This document shows, in pieces, positions 30,542-40,020 of a stretch of 64,000 nucleotides of DNA (position 1 is its first letter; each line of letters starts with the position of its first letter). This stretch comes from Candidatus Thioglobus sp. (GTDB lineage: Bacteria; Pseudomonadota; Gammaproteobacteria; PS1; Pseudothioglobaceae): contig JAPYSK010000003.1 of assembly GCA_029936515.1 (NCBI GenBank), positions 1 to 64,000 on the forward strand. Direction: 5' to 3'. The notes under the pieces are model-generated. The model did not search any database and was not told the DNA's origin. It saw only the letters and a list, made by a program, of their open reading frames with translations. Position numbers and translations under genes: made by a program.

Positions 30542-32614
30542 TTATTTAAGGTTGGGCATTTCGCGCATATACATGGCACGCTCAATTTCAATTTCAGGTG
30601 TTTCAAAGTTTTCGGCAGCTAGGTGGCCCGAGTAAATCGCATCGACAATCAAGCCAGGAGCTAATGCATCTCCGATCAATTCAATATGGTGATGTTTATT
30701 GGGAATCCCACTTTTTGTTGATGCTATGAGTTGTTCATATAGCGTGGTTTCAGGCAATCGTTCGGTTACCAGGACTAGTGTTTTACATGGAATTTGACTG
30801 ACGCGCTGTGTGTAGACACAACGAGCATCGACTAAACCTTCACGAGCATGAACAAGCGTTTTATTTAGTATTATATTTACACCTTGATTGAGAAGAGTTG
30901 TTTGTATTCGTTCCTGTTCAAGGGTGTGCACTGTCCAGGGCGATACTACACTGGCAGGTGTAACAAAAGTAATGTTGTGCCCTGCACTACTTAGGTGGTC
31001 AGCAATCACTCCTGCAAGATAGCCCTGGTCATCATCATAGATAACAATTGACTCTCCCAATGAATCTTGTTGATTAAGAACATCAGTGGGCGTAAGGACA
31101 TTAACGCTTGATAGGCCTGTGATACCATAACGATTACTACGGCCAATACCATCATTTCGCCAATGGCAACCTGTGGCAAGAAAGATATTATTGATATCGA
31201 GCTCATCGATAAGCTCCTGCGTTACGGTGCTTTTTTTATAAATATCGATGTTAGCTTTTTGTAGGATTTCATGTACCCGATTATCAGACACACGAGCCCA
31301 AGCGGAGAGGCCTTTGAGACTTGATTCAAATTGAACACGCCCACCTAGAAAATCATTCGTTTCACTTAAAATTACTTGGTAACCACGACGTGCCAACTGC
31401 ATACTGCATTCAAGTCCTGCAGGCCCAGAACCAACTACTAATGCTCTTTGTTCGGTTTTTTTTGCTTTAATTTTTTCAGGGTGCCATCCGTGTCGCCACT
31501 CTTCACCCATTGTAGGGTTTTGAGTACAACGAATAGGTATAGCTAACATATCGCAGGACACACAAATATTACAGCCAATACATTCACGAATTTCATCGGT
31601 TCGTCCTTCTTTGATTTTGTTTGGTAAGTAAGGATCAGCAATAGAGGGCCTTGCTGCACCAATAAGATCAACAATGTTTCGTTTAATTAAAGATATCATT
31701 AAATCAGGAGAAGTTAACCGACCTACAGCTACCACTGGTTTTGTAGTAATCTTTTTTACAAATTCTATATGAGGTATTTGGTAGCCCTCGTTGGGCTCGA
31801 AGCGAGTGGATATTGAATCGTTGGGCCAATCCGATACATTTACATCCCATACGTCCGGCAATTCTGATAGCAGTTCAACCACTGCGCGTCCCTCTTCATG
31901 CGATTGCATTCCATCTTTACCTTTAAGTTCGTCCACAGCAAAGCGAAATGCTATGCCGCAGGTGTCGCCAACAGCATCTTTAGTTTCTTCAAGTAATTCT
32001 CGTGTTAAACGGACGCGATTTTCTAGGCTACCGCCGTACTCATCATTGCGGGTATTCAGTTCGGGCAACATGAAATGATGCGCTAGAGTCATATTGTGAC
32101 CAGCGTAGACGTAAATAATATCGAAGCCAGCGGCTTTAGCGTTTAATGCCGCTTGACGATGCCAGCGACGAAATTCAATAATATCGACTTTGCTCATTTT
32201 TCTTGCTTGTTTTGGATAAATGGAATCCACCGACATATTTGTCGGACCCATGGGAGGAATACGTGAATAATGGTTAGTTGAGTGGTAACCATTATGTACA
32301 AGCTCAATTGCTGCAAGTGCACCATGAGTATGCACGGCATCAGTAATCAAGCGTAAAGCAGGAATATCTTTCTTGTCCCAGATTCGTTGTGTAATAAAGG
32401 GCGATATATCAGAGCTCGGATGAATTTCTGATTCTTGGGTGCTGACCACCCCCCAGCCGCCCTGAGCTTTTACCGCACGCATTGCGGCCTCGGCTTGCGG
32501 CCTTACATGTCCTAAGCCAGTACAATGAGGCACTTGATAGAAACGATTTTTTGTTGTAACCGGGCCTATTTTAACAGGCTCAAAAAGCACACTATACCTT
32601 TGATTTTGTTTCAT
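30542..32614 (-). CDS. Trimethylamine/dimethylamine dehydrogenase-family flavoprotein (OYE-like FMN domain, 4Fe-4S, FAD/ADP domain)
   Basis: NRFYQVPHC, GFDIIYVYAGH, GARPSIADPYLP, CIGCNIC..C [4Fe-4S] and TQNPTMGEEWRHGWHPEK typical of the TMADH family; substrate unknown. Confidence 0.85.
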   Translation of the reverse strand: MKQNQRYSVLFEPVKIGPVTTKNRFYQVPHCTGLGHVRPQAEAAMRAVKAQGGWGVVSTQESEIHPSSDISPFITQRIWDKKDIPALRLITDAVHTHGALAAIELVHNGYHSTNHYSRIPPMGPTNMSVDSIYPKQARKMSKVDIIEFRRWHRQAALNAKAAGFDIIYVYAGHNMTLAHHFMLPELNTRNDEYGGSLENRVRLTRELLEETKDAVGDTCGIAFRFAVDELKGKDGMQSHEEGRAVVELLSELPDVWDVNVSDWPNDSISTRFEPNEGYQIPHIEFVKKITTKPVVAVGRLTSPDLMISLIKRNIVDLIGAARPSIADPYLPNKIKEGRTDEIRECIGCNICVSCDMLAIPIRCTQNPTMGEEWRHGWHPEKIKAKKTEQRALVVGSGPAGLECSMQLARRGYQVILSETNDFLGGRVQFESSLKGLSAWARVSDNRVHEILQKANIDIYKKSTVTQELIDELDINNIFLATGCHWRNDGIGRSNRYGITGLSSVNVLTPTDVLNQQDSLGESIVIYDDDQGYLAGVIADHLSSAGHNITFVTPASVVSPWTVHTLEQERIQTTLLNQGVNIILNKTLVHAREGLVDARCVYTQRVSQIPCKTLVLVTERLPETTLYEQLIASTKSGIPNKHHHIELIGDALAPGLIVDAIYSGHLAAENFETPEIEIERAMYMREMPNLK

Positions 32615-32717
32615 GTTGATCCCTGTTTCCTTAACGCTTTGGAGATTTATTATAACCCATTGCCTAAAAGAAAAACCTGGCTAGTTAGAGAAAAACTGTC
32701 AAACCAAAAAGAGGTGG

Positions 32718-33173
32718 TCAAAACATTGCCTTAAAATTTAGCTGCCTCCATGCTTCGTACGCAACTATAGAAACACAATTAGATAGATTCAAACTGCGAG
32801 AGCCTTTTTGCATTGGAAGAGTAATACCATCATAATGATCTAGTATCTCTTTTGGTAGTCCACGTGTTTCTGGACCAAATAAAAATGAATCATTTTCTTG
32901 ATATTTTACTTTTGTATAGTTTTGACTTACTTTTGAACTAACAGCAAATAATCGTATTGGTTTTGCTTCATTTATATAATGATCAAAATTATCATACTCA
33001 AAAACTCTGGCTAATTCTTTATAGTCAAGCCCTGCTCGCCTTAGACGTTTATCAGTCATCTCAAATCCGAAAGGTTTAATTAAATGTAGGCTTACACCCA
33101 TATTGGCGGATAGTCGAATTATGCTTCCTGTATTGCTTGGTATCTCAGGCTCAAATAATACTAAATTTAACAT
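32718..33173 (-). CDS. trmL: tRNA (cytidine(34)-2'-O)-methyltransferase
   Basis: SPOUT: LVLFEPEIPSNTGSIIRLSANMG, LRRAGLDY, FGPETRGLP, RSLNLSNCVSIVAYEAWRQL. Confidence 0.93.
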   Translation of the reverse strand: MLNLVLFEPEIPSNTGSIIRLSANMGVSLHLIKPFGFEMTDKRLRRAGLDYKELARVFEYDNFDHYINEAKPIRLFAVSSKVSQNYTKVKYQENDSFLFGPETRGLPKEILDHYDGITLPMQKGSRSLNLSNCVSIVAYEAWRQLNFKAMF

Positions 33174-33327
33174 AATATTTTATTTTTACGCTTAAAATAA
33201 CTTAATCATCCCATAGAAAGTATATAAATTATTAAAATACATTAATCTCAATTCTATGATTAATACTAACTTAACCACTCAATTTCAATGTAGAGCAAAA
33301 CCAACTTGTTGATATAATAGCAACCTT

Positions 33328-34014
33328 ATGCAAGAATACTTAAAAATTAGCAAGAACGGTCTTTGGAATAACAACCAAGCATTGGTCGCTTTGTTGGGCT
33401 TGTGCCCACTTCTAGCAGTAACTAATAATGTTACTAATGCTATTAGCTTAGGCTTAGCAACAACATTTGTGTTGGTTGCTTCTAACCTTAGCGTCTCATT
33501 ATTTCGTAACCACATCAGAAAAGAAGTAAGAATTCCAATCTTTGTTTTATTGATAGCTTCTTTTGTGACGATAGTAGACCTTATTATGCAGTCATTCTTT
33601 TACGACATGTACTTAATACTCGGTATTTTTGTTCCTCTTATCGTTACCAACTGTGCAATATTGGCACGTGCTGAAGCTTTCGCTTCAAAGAACACCTGGG
33701 ATAAATCTGTTATTGATGGTTTGATGATGGGTGTTGGTTTTTCAATAGTATTAGTATTGCTAGGAGTGATGAGAGAAATTATAGGAAGTGGAACACTATT
33801 TGATCAAGCGGATCTGATTTTTGGTGATCTAGGTTCTAGCCTAAAAGTGACTTTGTTTGATCAATACCAAGGAACACTTATCGCTTTATTACCGCCAGGT
33901 GCTTTTATCGGCTTAGGTTTGATTGTCGCTCTTAAAAACTTAATCGATTCGAGACAAATGGTCCCCCAAACTGTGGCTAACTCTAAAGCAACTCTAGAAC
34001 CTCAAACAAACTAA
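33328..34014 (+). CDS. rsxE: Electron transport complex subunit RsxE (RnfE)
   Basis: GLWNNNQALVALLGLCPLLAVTNN, VPLIVTNCAILARAEAFASKN, LLPPGAFIGLGL. Confidence 0.93.
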   Translation: MQEYLKISKNGLWNNNQALVALLGLCPLLAVTNNVTNAISLGLATTFVLVASNLSVSLFRNHIRKEVRIPIFVLLIASFVTIVDLIMQSFFYDMYLILGIFVPLIVTNCAILARAEAFASKNTWDKSVIDGLMMGVGFSIVLVLLGVMREIIGSGTLFDQADLIFGDLGSSLKVTLFDQYQGTLIALLPPGAFIGLGLIVALKNLIDSRQMVPQTVANSKATLEPQTN

Positions 34015-34023
34015 AGTTACTCC

Positions 34024-34818
34024 ATGTCTGGGAGAAAAACGATTAATGATTTTCTGAGTGAAGATCTGATTGATATCACTCAGCTATTGACTTTGGTGCT
34101 TGGTCAAAATAAAGAGCAACTTTACACTTACTCAAATTATGAACTCACCAACAAAGAACTGAACAAGCTTGATGAACTTATCCAGCATAGGCAGAACGGA
34201 AAGCCTTTTGCTTATTTAAGCGGGTCACAGGGTTTTTATCATCTAGACTTCAAAGTGTCTCCCGCTACCTTGATTCCAAGACCTGAAACTGAACTTTTGA
34301 TTGATATTGCAGTTGAATTATTTAGGCCAAACCAAAAAATCCATGCTCTTGATTTAGGAACGGGAAGTGGTGTCATAGCAATTACTCTTGCCGATAAATG
34401 TCCTGCATGGCAACTAAGTGCTACCGATCAATCTAATGATGCTTTAAAAATTGCAAAGCTAAATGCCACCAGAAAAATTGACTTTTATTGTTGCAACTGG
34501 TTTAAAACATTACCCAACAAAAAATTTGACTTAATTATTAGTAATCCACCATACATAGCTGAAAATGACCCTCACCTTAAAGACCTCCAGTTCGAACCAA
34601 CAGAGGCATTGATATCAGGAAAAGACGGACTAGATGACATCAGAACAATCATTAAATTAGCGCCTCAATATCTAAATCTAGGGGGTTACATACTCCTTGA
34701 GCATGGTTACAATCAAAAAATAGAAATTACTAATTTATTAGTAAATTCTTTCACTAATATAAAAACCTATAAAGACTATAACGGAGTCGACCGTGCAATA
34801 CTTGCACAGTATTCATAA
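34024..34818 (+). CDS. prmC: Peptide chain release factor N5-glutamine methyltransferase
   Basis: LIPRPETELLID, ALDLGTGSGVIAITLA, ISNPPYIAENDPHL. Confidence 0.95.
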   Translation: MSGRKTINDFLSEDLIDITQLLTLVLGQNKEQLYTYSNYELTNKELNKLDELIQHRQNGKPFAYLSGSQGFYHLDFKVSPATLIPRPETELLIDIAVELFRPNQKIHALDLGTGSGVIAITLADKCPAWQLSATDQSNDALKIAKLNATRKIDFYCCNWFKTLPNKKFDLIISNPPYIAENDPHLKDLQFEPTEALISGKDGLDDIRTIIKLAPQYLNLGGYILLEHGYNQKIEITNLLVNSFTNIKTYKDYNGVDRAILAQYS

Positions 34819-34877
34819 AAAATTTCATTTAAATTAAAATATAATCCTAGTATGAAAAAACTATTCCAAAAATTTTG

Positions 34878-34952
34878 GCTGAAAAAATAGATACACTCGT
34901 GGTTAATAGTGGTCAGGCGGGTATAGCCATGAGTGAGCACTTAAGCAGTTAA
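34878..34952 (+). pseudogene. Remnant of flavin-containing monooxygenase-type FAD-binding N-terminus
   Basis: Frame reads AEKIDTLVVNSGQAGIAMSEHLSS*, resembling 'KIDTLVVGGGQAGIAMSEHL' of FMO-like proteins, but with the GxG degraded, no start codon and an early stop. Confidence 0.5.
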
Positions 34953-35015
34953 AAAAAAAGGTGGTAAGTTTTTGGATTGTTTAATACAATCTTTGGATTA
35001 ATGCTTTTAATAATA

Positions 35016-36347
35016 TCAAATAGGTTTTTGCCGTCCTTCGACTCTATCCTGCAATGATTTCCAAAAATAAGTCGCTGTGATGACCGGCTTCCTGAAGCTT
35101 TGAAGTTTGATCGGTTTTATCATTGTAATCGGAAGCATACCTGGGATTTGACCACCATCTGTTACAAGTTCAGCAAGCCATTGACCCATTAAAGTTGCCA
35201 TGCCAACACCTCGACCATTATAACCAAGACCACTATATACTCCTGGTGCCATTTCGTGAATGTGTGGTAATCCACTCATTGTCAGCGCGATTTTGCCACT
35301 CCAATAAAATTCAAACTGTGGTTCTGTTATCTGAGGAAACAAACTTTGTATACGTTTGACAATATGTGAGAAATCTCTAATGGATTTTCCCTCATAAATG
35401 TTGCCACTTCCACCAAGTATTAGTCTTCCTTCGTGATCGAGACGAAAATAGTTCAACAGGCGTTTGGTATCAGAAGCAACATGACCATATGGCAAAATAC
35501 TCTGCCGTAGCTTGTTACTCAATGGCTGAGTCGCAACCTGGAAGCTGTGTAGGGGAATAATGCTTCGATTGAGACTAGGCCAAAGTCCAGGATTATTGTT
35601 CAGGTCCGAATAGCCATTGGTACAAATTAAGATACGATTGGCATTAATACTAGCTTTCTGAGTGGAGGCCTGCCAACGATCTTGTAACGGTTTAATCTTG
35701 TTGACTAAAGCATTAGAGTAGATTTTAACACCTTGTCTAATCGCCGCTTTTGCCAAGCCACGGGCATAACTCAAAGGTTGCAGACTACCACCACGCTTAT
35801 CCAATAAAGCAATGAAATAACTACTAGTGCCAAGGTATTCTGCTGTTGTTTCTTTATCCAACAACTCAACTGGAGCACCGAGTTTGGATAGTAGTTCTAC
35901 ACGACTACGAATTACACCGCAGCTGGTATTTGAAAATGCAGGCTGAATAAAACCATTGCGGTTCGCTTTACAATCTATCTGATACTTTTTTATCAAGTCA
36001 AATACAAGATCGGCCGAACGATTGGTTGCATTAATGACCGCATTCCCTTTTTCGTCGCCAAGCTGCTTCCTAACTTCTTCTGGGTAGAGTTTGAGTCCCG
36101 GAATAACCTGGCCGCCGTTACGTCCCGAAGCGCCGTATCCGGGCTCAACTGCATCAACTACGACCACATCCTGCTCCAATTCACTCAAATGCAGAGCCGC
36201 AGACAATCCGGTAAAGCCAGCACCTATAATCAATATATCGCAGTCCAAATTATCTTCAAACGAATCTATTTCTAACTGAGTTGAGGTAGCTTGCCATAGC
36301 GACTTGAACTCATCACCGACACTGTTTGAAGTTTTATGGCTAATCAT
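35016..36347 (-). CDS. FAD-dependent oxidoreductase, DAO family (PuuB-like paralogue)
   Basis: CDILIIGAGFTGLSAALHL, GYGASGRNGGQVIPG, GLGYNGRGVGMATLMG. Confidence 0.85.
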   Translation of the reverse strand: MISHKTSNSVGDEFKSLWQATSTQLEIDSFEDNLDCDILIIGAGFTGLSAALHLSELEQDVVVVDAVEPGYGASGRNGGQVIPGLKLYPEEVRKQLGDEKGNAVINATNRSADLVFDLIKKYQIDCKANRNGFIQPAFSNTSCGVIRSRVELLSKLGAPVELLDKETTAEYLGTSSYFIALLDKRGGSLQPLSYARGLAKAAIRQGVKIYSNALVNKIKPLQDRWQASTQKASINANRILICTNGYSDLNNNPGLWPSLNRSIIPLHSFQVATQPLSNKLRQSILPYGHVASDTKRLLNYFRLDHEGRLILGGSGNIYEGKSIRDFSHIVKRIQSLFPQITEPQFEFYWSGKIALTMSGLPHIHEMAPGVYSGLGYNGRGVGMATLMGQWLAELVTDGGQIPGMLPITMIKPIKLQSFRKPVITATYFWKSLQDRVEGRQKPI

Positions 36348-37314
36348 TGACTAATTTAATTTGCGAGAGCATTACCCCTGTAATTACTATTATAGCACCA
36401 ACTGTTTGCTGCCAATTCCAACTCTCACCCAGCAAAAAAAGGAAAAGCATCACATAAAATGGTAAGGCATTCAAATGAAATGAAGCTATACCAATTCCAA
36501 GCCCACTTACTCCCCTTATCCAGAAAATTTGCGATATTGCGAATCCAAGCCAAGAATAAATAAGTAAAAGACCAAAGTGTCTTATTGTAATTTCAGGATA
36601 TGGCTCAATTAATTGCAATAAATAGTTACAAATAACATATAAAACGAGGGTAAAGATTGCCATTCCAAAAGTTGTTATAGTCGCTTGTCCAAGAGAGGTC
36701 ATTCCTGGAAGATTTTTTACTGTTGCACGTGACCCCCAAGCAAATATTGCTGCAGGTATAAACACAAGAAATGTCCCTAAACGAAGGCCAAAACTAGCAC
36801 CTTCATAGGTTGCTCCTGTAGCCAAAAAACCTCCAAATAAAACTAAAATAATTCCTATCAAAAACCATCGAGTGATTTTCCGACCATCAAGGATAACCTC
36901 TAAAGTCACTGCTGCCAATGGCATCGTAGCGGCAGTCAGCGCAGCGATTACGGGCGTTGTTAATGATTGAACAATAAGCAACAAAAAGGAACCAATTCCA
37001 AACCCTATTCCTCCAATCCAGAATCCTTTAATCCAATTTGCGGCTCTTAAAATACTACTGCCTTCAAGAGCAATCCAAATAAAAAATAATAAGACAAATG
37101 CAAACACATTTCTTACAGTTATAACAGTCACAACATCCCAGTCATCCAACAAATATTCTGCTGCAGGAAATCCTAATGCAAAAATACTAATAGCGGCAAC
37201 AAGGATAGCGTTCGATTTAATGATTTCAGAATCCTTATGTTTTGAGATATCTGAATGATATTTTTTCCAAAGCATTTTGTTTTTATAAGTTTTTGAAAAA
37301 TATATAAGGCGCAA
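36340..37314 (-). CDS. EamA/DMT-family membrane transporter
   Basis: Ten-TM hydrophobic profile with two EamA repeats; overlaps the start of the downstream oxidase by 8 nt. Confidence 0.8.
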   Translation of the reverse strand: MRLIYFSKTYKNKMLWKKYHSDISKHKDSEIIKSNAILVAAISIFALGFPAAEYLLDDWDVVTVITVRNVFAFVLLFFIWIALEGSSILRAANWIKGFWIGGIGFGIGSFLLLIVQSLTTPVIAALTAATMPLAAVTLEVILDGRKITRWFLIGIILVLFGGFLATGATYEGASFGLRLGTFLVFIPAAIFAWGSRATVKNLPGMTSLGQATITTFGMAIFTLVLYVICNYLLQLIEPYPEITIRHFGLLLIYSWLGFAISQIFWIRGVSGLGIGIASFHLNALPFYVMLFLFLLGESWNWQQTVGAIIVITGVMLSQIKLVND

Positions 37315-37608
37315 TATAACATTGAAAAAGTATTGATTAATTATTTTTTTTAAAAATTATTTGAGAGATTATTAACATCATATCTACTCTAAGAGATCCT
37401 TTAAAGAATAAGATAGTTAGTTGAAATAATAAAATATAGAATATGCATCCACCTCATAAGACTTTATTTGATGATTGTCATAGATTTATCCGAAGATGTA
37501 TAATCTAAATTATCAAGATAAAGGCTTTTAGAGCGCTGCCTTGAAAATAGGATTGAAGTAATAAGATATTACTTACTTTTATAGTCATAGCAAATCTGGA
37601 GGTTAATT

Positions 37609-38802
37609 ATGCTTGAAAAAAAACACATCGGCCAATCTACTAAAAGTATTTGGGGTGGAGAACAAGAACATGAACTTTATGAACGATCAACACAAGTTCC
37701 AGTTGTTCATAGTGTTTCATTTGGTTACAAAGATATTGATACTTGGCATAAAGTCGCTCTGGAAGAGGCCCAAGGATTTATATATTCTCGCAATGCTAAC
37801 CCAACAGTTCGCGCCTTTGAAGACAAGTTAAAAGAACTAGAAGGTGCCCAAGCAGCAACCAGTTTCTCCTCAGGTATGGCAGCCATTAGTAACACCTTGG
37901 CTACATTTTTAAAGCCAGGTGAGCGAATTGTTTCAATTAAAGATAGCTATGGGGGAACTAATGTCATTTTTAATGAGTTTTTACCACCACTAAATATTGA
38001 GGTTAGTCTCTGTGAAACTGGTGATTATGAACAAATAGAAGCTGAAATAGCTAAGGGTTGTAAGGTCTTATATTTAGAAACACCGACCAACCCAACCATT
38101 AAAATTACAGACATCGAGCGCTTAAGCATGGCAGCTAAAAAAGTAGACGCGCTAGTTATTGTTGATAATACTTTTGCTACACCAATTAATCAATCCCCGC
38201 TAGAGCTTGGTGCTGATATCGTTCTGCACTCTGCCTCCAAATACCTAGGTGGACATGCAGATGCGCTTGGAGGGGTAATTTGCGGCAATAAAGACTTAGT
38301 AAAGAAAGTTCATCACTACCGTGAAATAAACGGTGCTAGCCTAGCGCCAATGGATGCATATAGTCTCTTAAGAGGTATGAAAACATTAAAGCTTCGAGTT
38401 CAAAGGCAAAATGAAAGTGCAATGATAATTGCTAAATACTTACAAAGCCATCCTGCAGTTGAGCAGGTGAACTACCCTGGATTAGAGTCTCATCCTGATC
38501 ATGATATTGCCAAGAAACAAATGATTGGTGGCTATGGTGGAATGTTAAGCTTTTCTGTCAAAGGCGGCTTAGAATCAATTAAAAAATTTCTACCAAAACT
38601 TGAATACGCTCATATGGCAGCTAATTTAGGTTGCGTTGAAACTGTAGTTGGCCCTCCATTTACAACAAGCCATGTCGAATGTAGTGCAGAAGAGCGAATG
38701 GCTGCTGGAATCCCTGAAGGCTTAGTAAGATACTCAACCGGTATTGAGGATGTAGAGGACTTAATTGCTGATTTAGATCAGGCATTTAAAGCAATCTCTT
38801 AA
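37609..38802 (+). CDS. Cystathionine gamma-synthase/lyase family PLP enzyme
   Basis: YSRNANPTVRAFEDKLKELEGA, ETPTNPTIKITDI, DNTFATP, HSASKYLGGHADALGG (PLP Lys). Confidence 0.88.
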   Translation: MLEKKHIGQSTKSIWGGEQEHELYERSTQVPVVHSVSFGYKDIDTWHKVALEEAQGFIYSRNANPTVRAFEDKLKELEGAQAATSFSSGMAAISNTLATFLKPGERIVSIKDSYGGTNVIFNEFLPPLNIEVSLCETGDYEQIEAEIAKGCKVLYLETPTNPTIKITDIERLSMAAKKVDALVIVDNTFATPINQSPLELGADIVLHSASKYLGGHADALGGVICGNKDLVKKVHHYREINGASLAPMDAYSLLRGMKTLKLRVQRQNESAMIIAKYLQSHPAVEQVNYPGLESHPDHDIAKKQMIGGYGGMLSFSVKGGLESIKKFLPKLEYAHMAANLGCVETVVGPPFTTSHVECSAEERMAAGIPEGLVRYSTGIEDVEDLIADLDQAFKAIS

Positions 38803-38820
38803 GAAATTAAGGAGAATTCA

Positions 38821-39999
38821 ATGAAACAAGAAAGAAGAAGATTCAGTAAAGAAGAGTACCTTGATAGGCAATTAAAGGTTCGCAAGTCAATGGATGCTTC
38901 AAATGTGGATGTCTTAATTGTCTATGACCCTGCCAATATGTTTTGGTTGACTGGCTATGATGGTTGGTCATTTTATGTTCACCAATGCGTTGTCATTTCA
39001 ACTGACGGAGGACTTTTTTGGTATGGCAGAGGAATTGATGCAAAGGGCGCTGAACTTACGACTGACCTTGACCTAAATAATATCCTAGCATATCCAGATG
39101 AATACGTCATGAGCCCTGAGAGACATCCAATGGAGCTCCTTGCAAACATCTTAAAAGAAAAGGGCTTAAATAAAAAAAGAATCGGCCTAGAAAAAGATAA
39201 TTATTATTTTTCAGCTAGAGCTGCTGAATCGTTATATAGCAGTCTACCTGATGCAGTATTTAGCGATCAGACAGGTCTCGTAAACTGGCAAAGAGCAGTA
39301 AAATCTGAAACCGAGATCACCTACATGAAAAGAGCCGGAAAGGTCATTGAAGGTATCTATGAAAGAGTTATGGAGGTTGCAGAGCCTGGAATGAGAAAAA
39401 ATGACTTGGTTGCTGAAATAATGCATGCAGGTGCTCACGGTCATCAAGGCCATTATGGTGACTACACTTCTTTTGTTCCTCTTATTGGCGCTGGGGAAGA
39501 AGCTGCAGCGTGTCACATGACATGGAATGATGAGCCATTAAAAAATAATGAGGGTATGTTTTTAGAGTTAGGAGGGGCATACGCAAGATATCATTGTCCT
39601 TGCTCAAGAACTTTATATTTAGGAAAACCGCCTCAACAATATTTAGATATCGAAAAGGTTATAAATGAATGCATAGAGAATGCAATTGAGATGTTTAAGC
39701 CGGGCAATACTTGTGCCCAAATTTCAGACAACTTTACAGCAACTCTGAAAAAGCATGGTTATGAAAAAAATAATCGCTGTGGTTACCCTATCGGCTGTAG
39801 TTATCCTCCTGATTGGGGCGAGCGTACGATGAGTTTACGCGGAACAGATCAAACTGTACTTGAAGAAAACATGACATTTCATTTTATGCCTGCTATTTGG
39901 TTTGATGACTGGGGTTTTGAAATGACGGAGAGTATTCGCGTCGCTCAGAGCGGCGGCGAATGCCTCTCAAGCGTACCTAGACAACTACTAGTTAAATAG
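38821..39999 (+). CDS. M24-family, ectoine-hydrolase-like (DoeA/EutD) protein
   Basis: WLTGYDGWSFYVHQ, VNWQRAVKSETEITYMK, MRKNDLVAEI, YPIGCSYPPDWGERTMSL, TFHFMPAIWFDDWGFEMTESI, as in the DoeA/EutD group. Confidence 0.8.
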   Translation: MKQERRRFSKEEYLDRQLKVRKSMDASNVDVLIVYDPANMFWLTGYDGWSFYVHQCVVISTDGGLFWYGRGIDAKGAELTTDLDLNNILAYPDEYVMSPERHPMELLANILKEKGLNKKRIGLEKDNYYFSARAAESLYSSLPDAVFSDQTGLVNWQRAVKSETEITYMKRAGKVIEGIYERVMEVAEPGMRKNDLVAEIMHAGAHGHQGHYGDYTSFVPLIGAGEEAAACHMTWNDEPLKNNEGMFLELGGAYARYHCPCSRTLYLGKPPQQYLDIEKVINECIENAIEMFKPGNTCAQISDNFTATLKKHGYEKNNRCGYPIGCSYPPDWGERTMSLRGTDQTVLEENMTFHFMPAIWFDDWGFEMTESIRVAQSGGECLSSVPRQLLVK

Positions 40000-40020
40000 A
40001 AGTTAAAAAACTATCAAGAC

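Noticed and set aside
31791-32078. 95-aa ORF antisense to the TMADH-like gene
   Set aside because: Low-complexity Ser/Thr-rich shadow ORF arising from the opposite-strand coding frame.
30542-32614. Dimethylglycine demethylase DgcA or 2,4-dienoyl-CoA reductase
   Set aside because: N-terminal NRFYQVPHC and the GEEWRHGWHPEK tract match the TMADH branch better; exact substrate left open.
38821-39999. DMSP lyase DddP (also M24 fold)
   Set aside because: Sequence follows the DoeA/EutD pattern (WLTGYDGWSFYVHQ, PPDWGERTMSL), not DddP.
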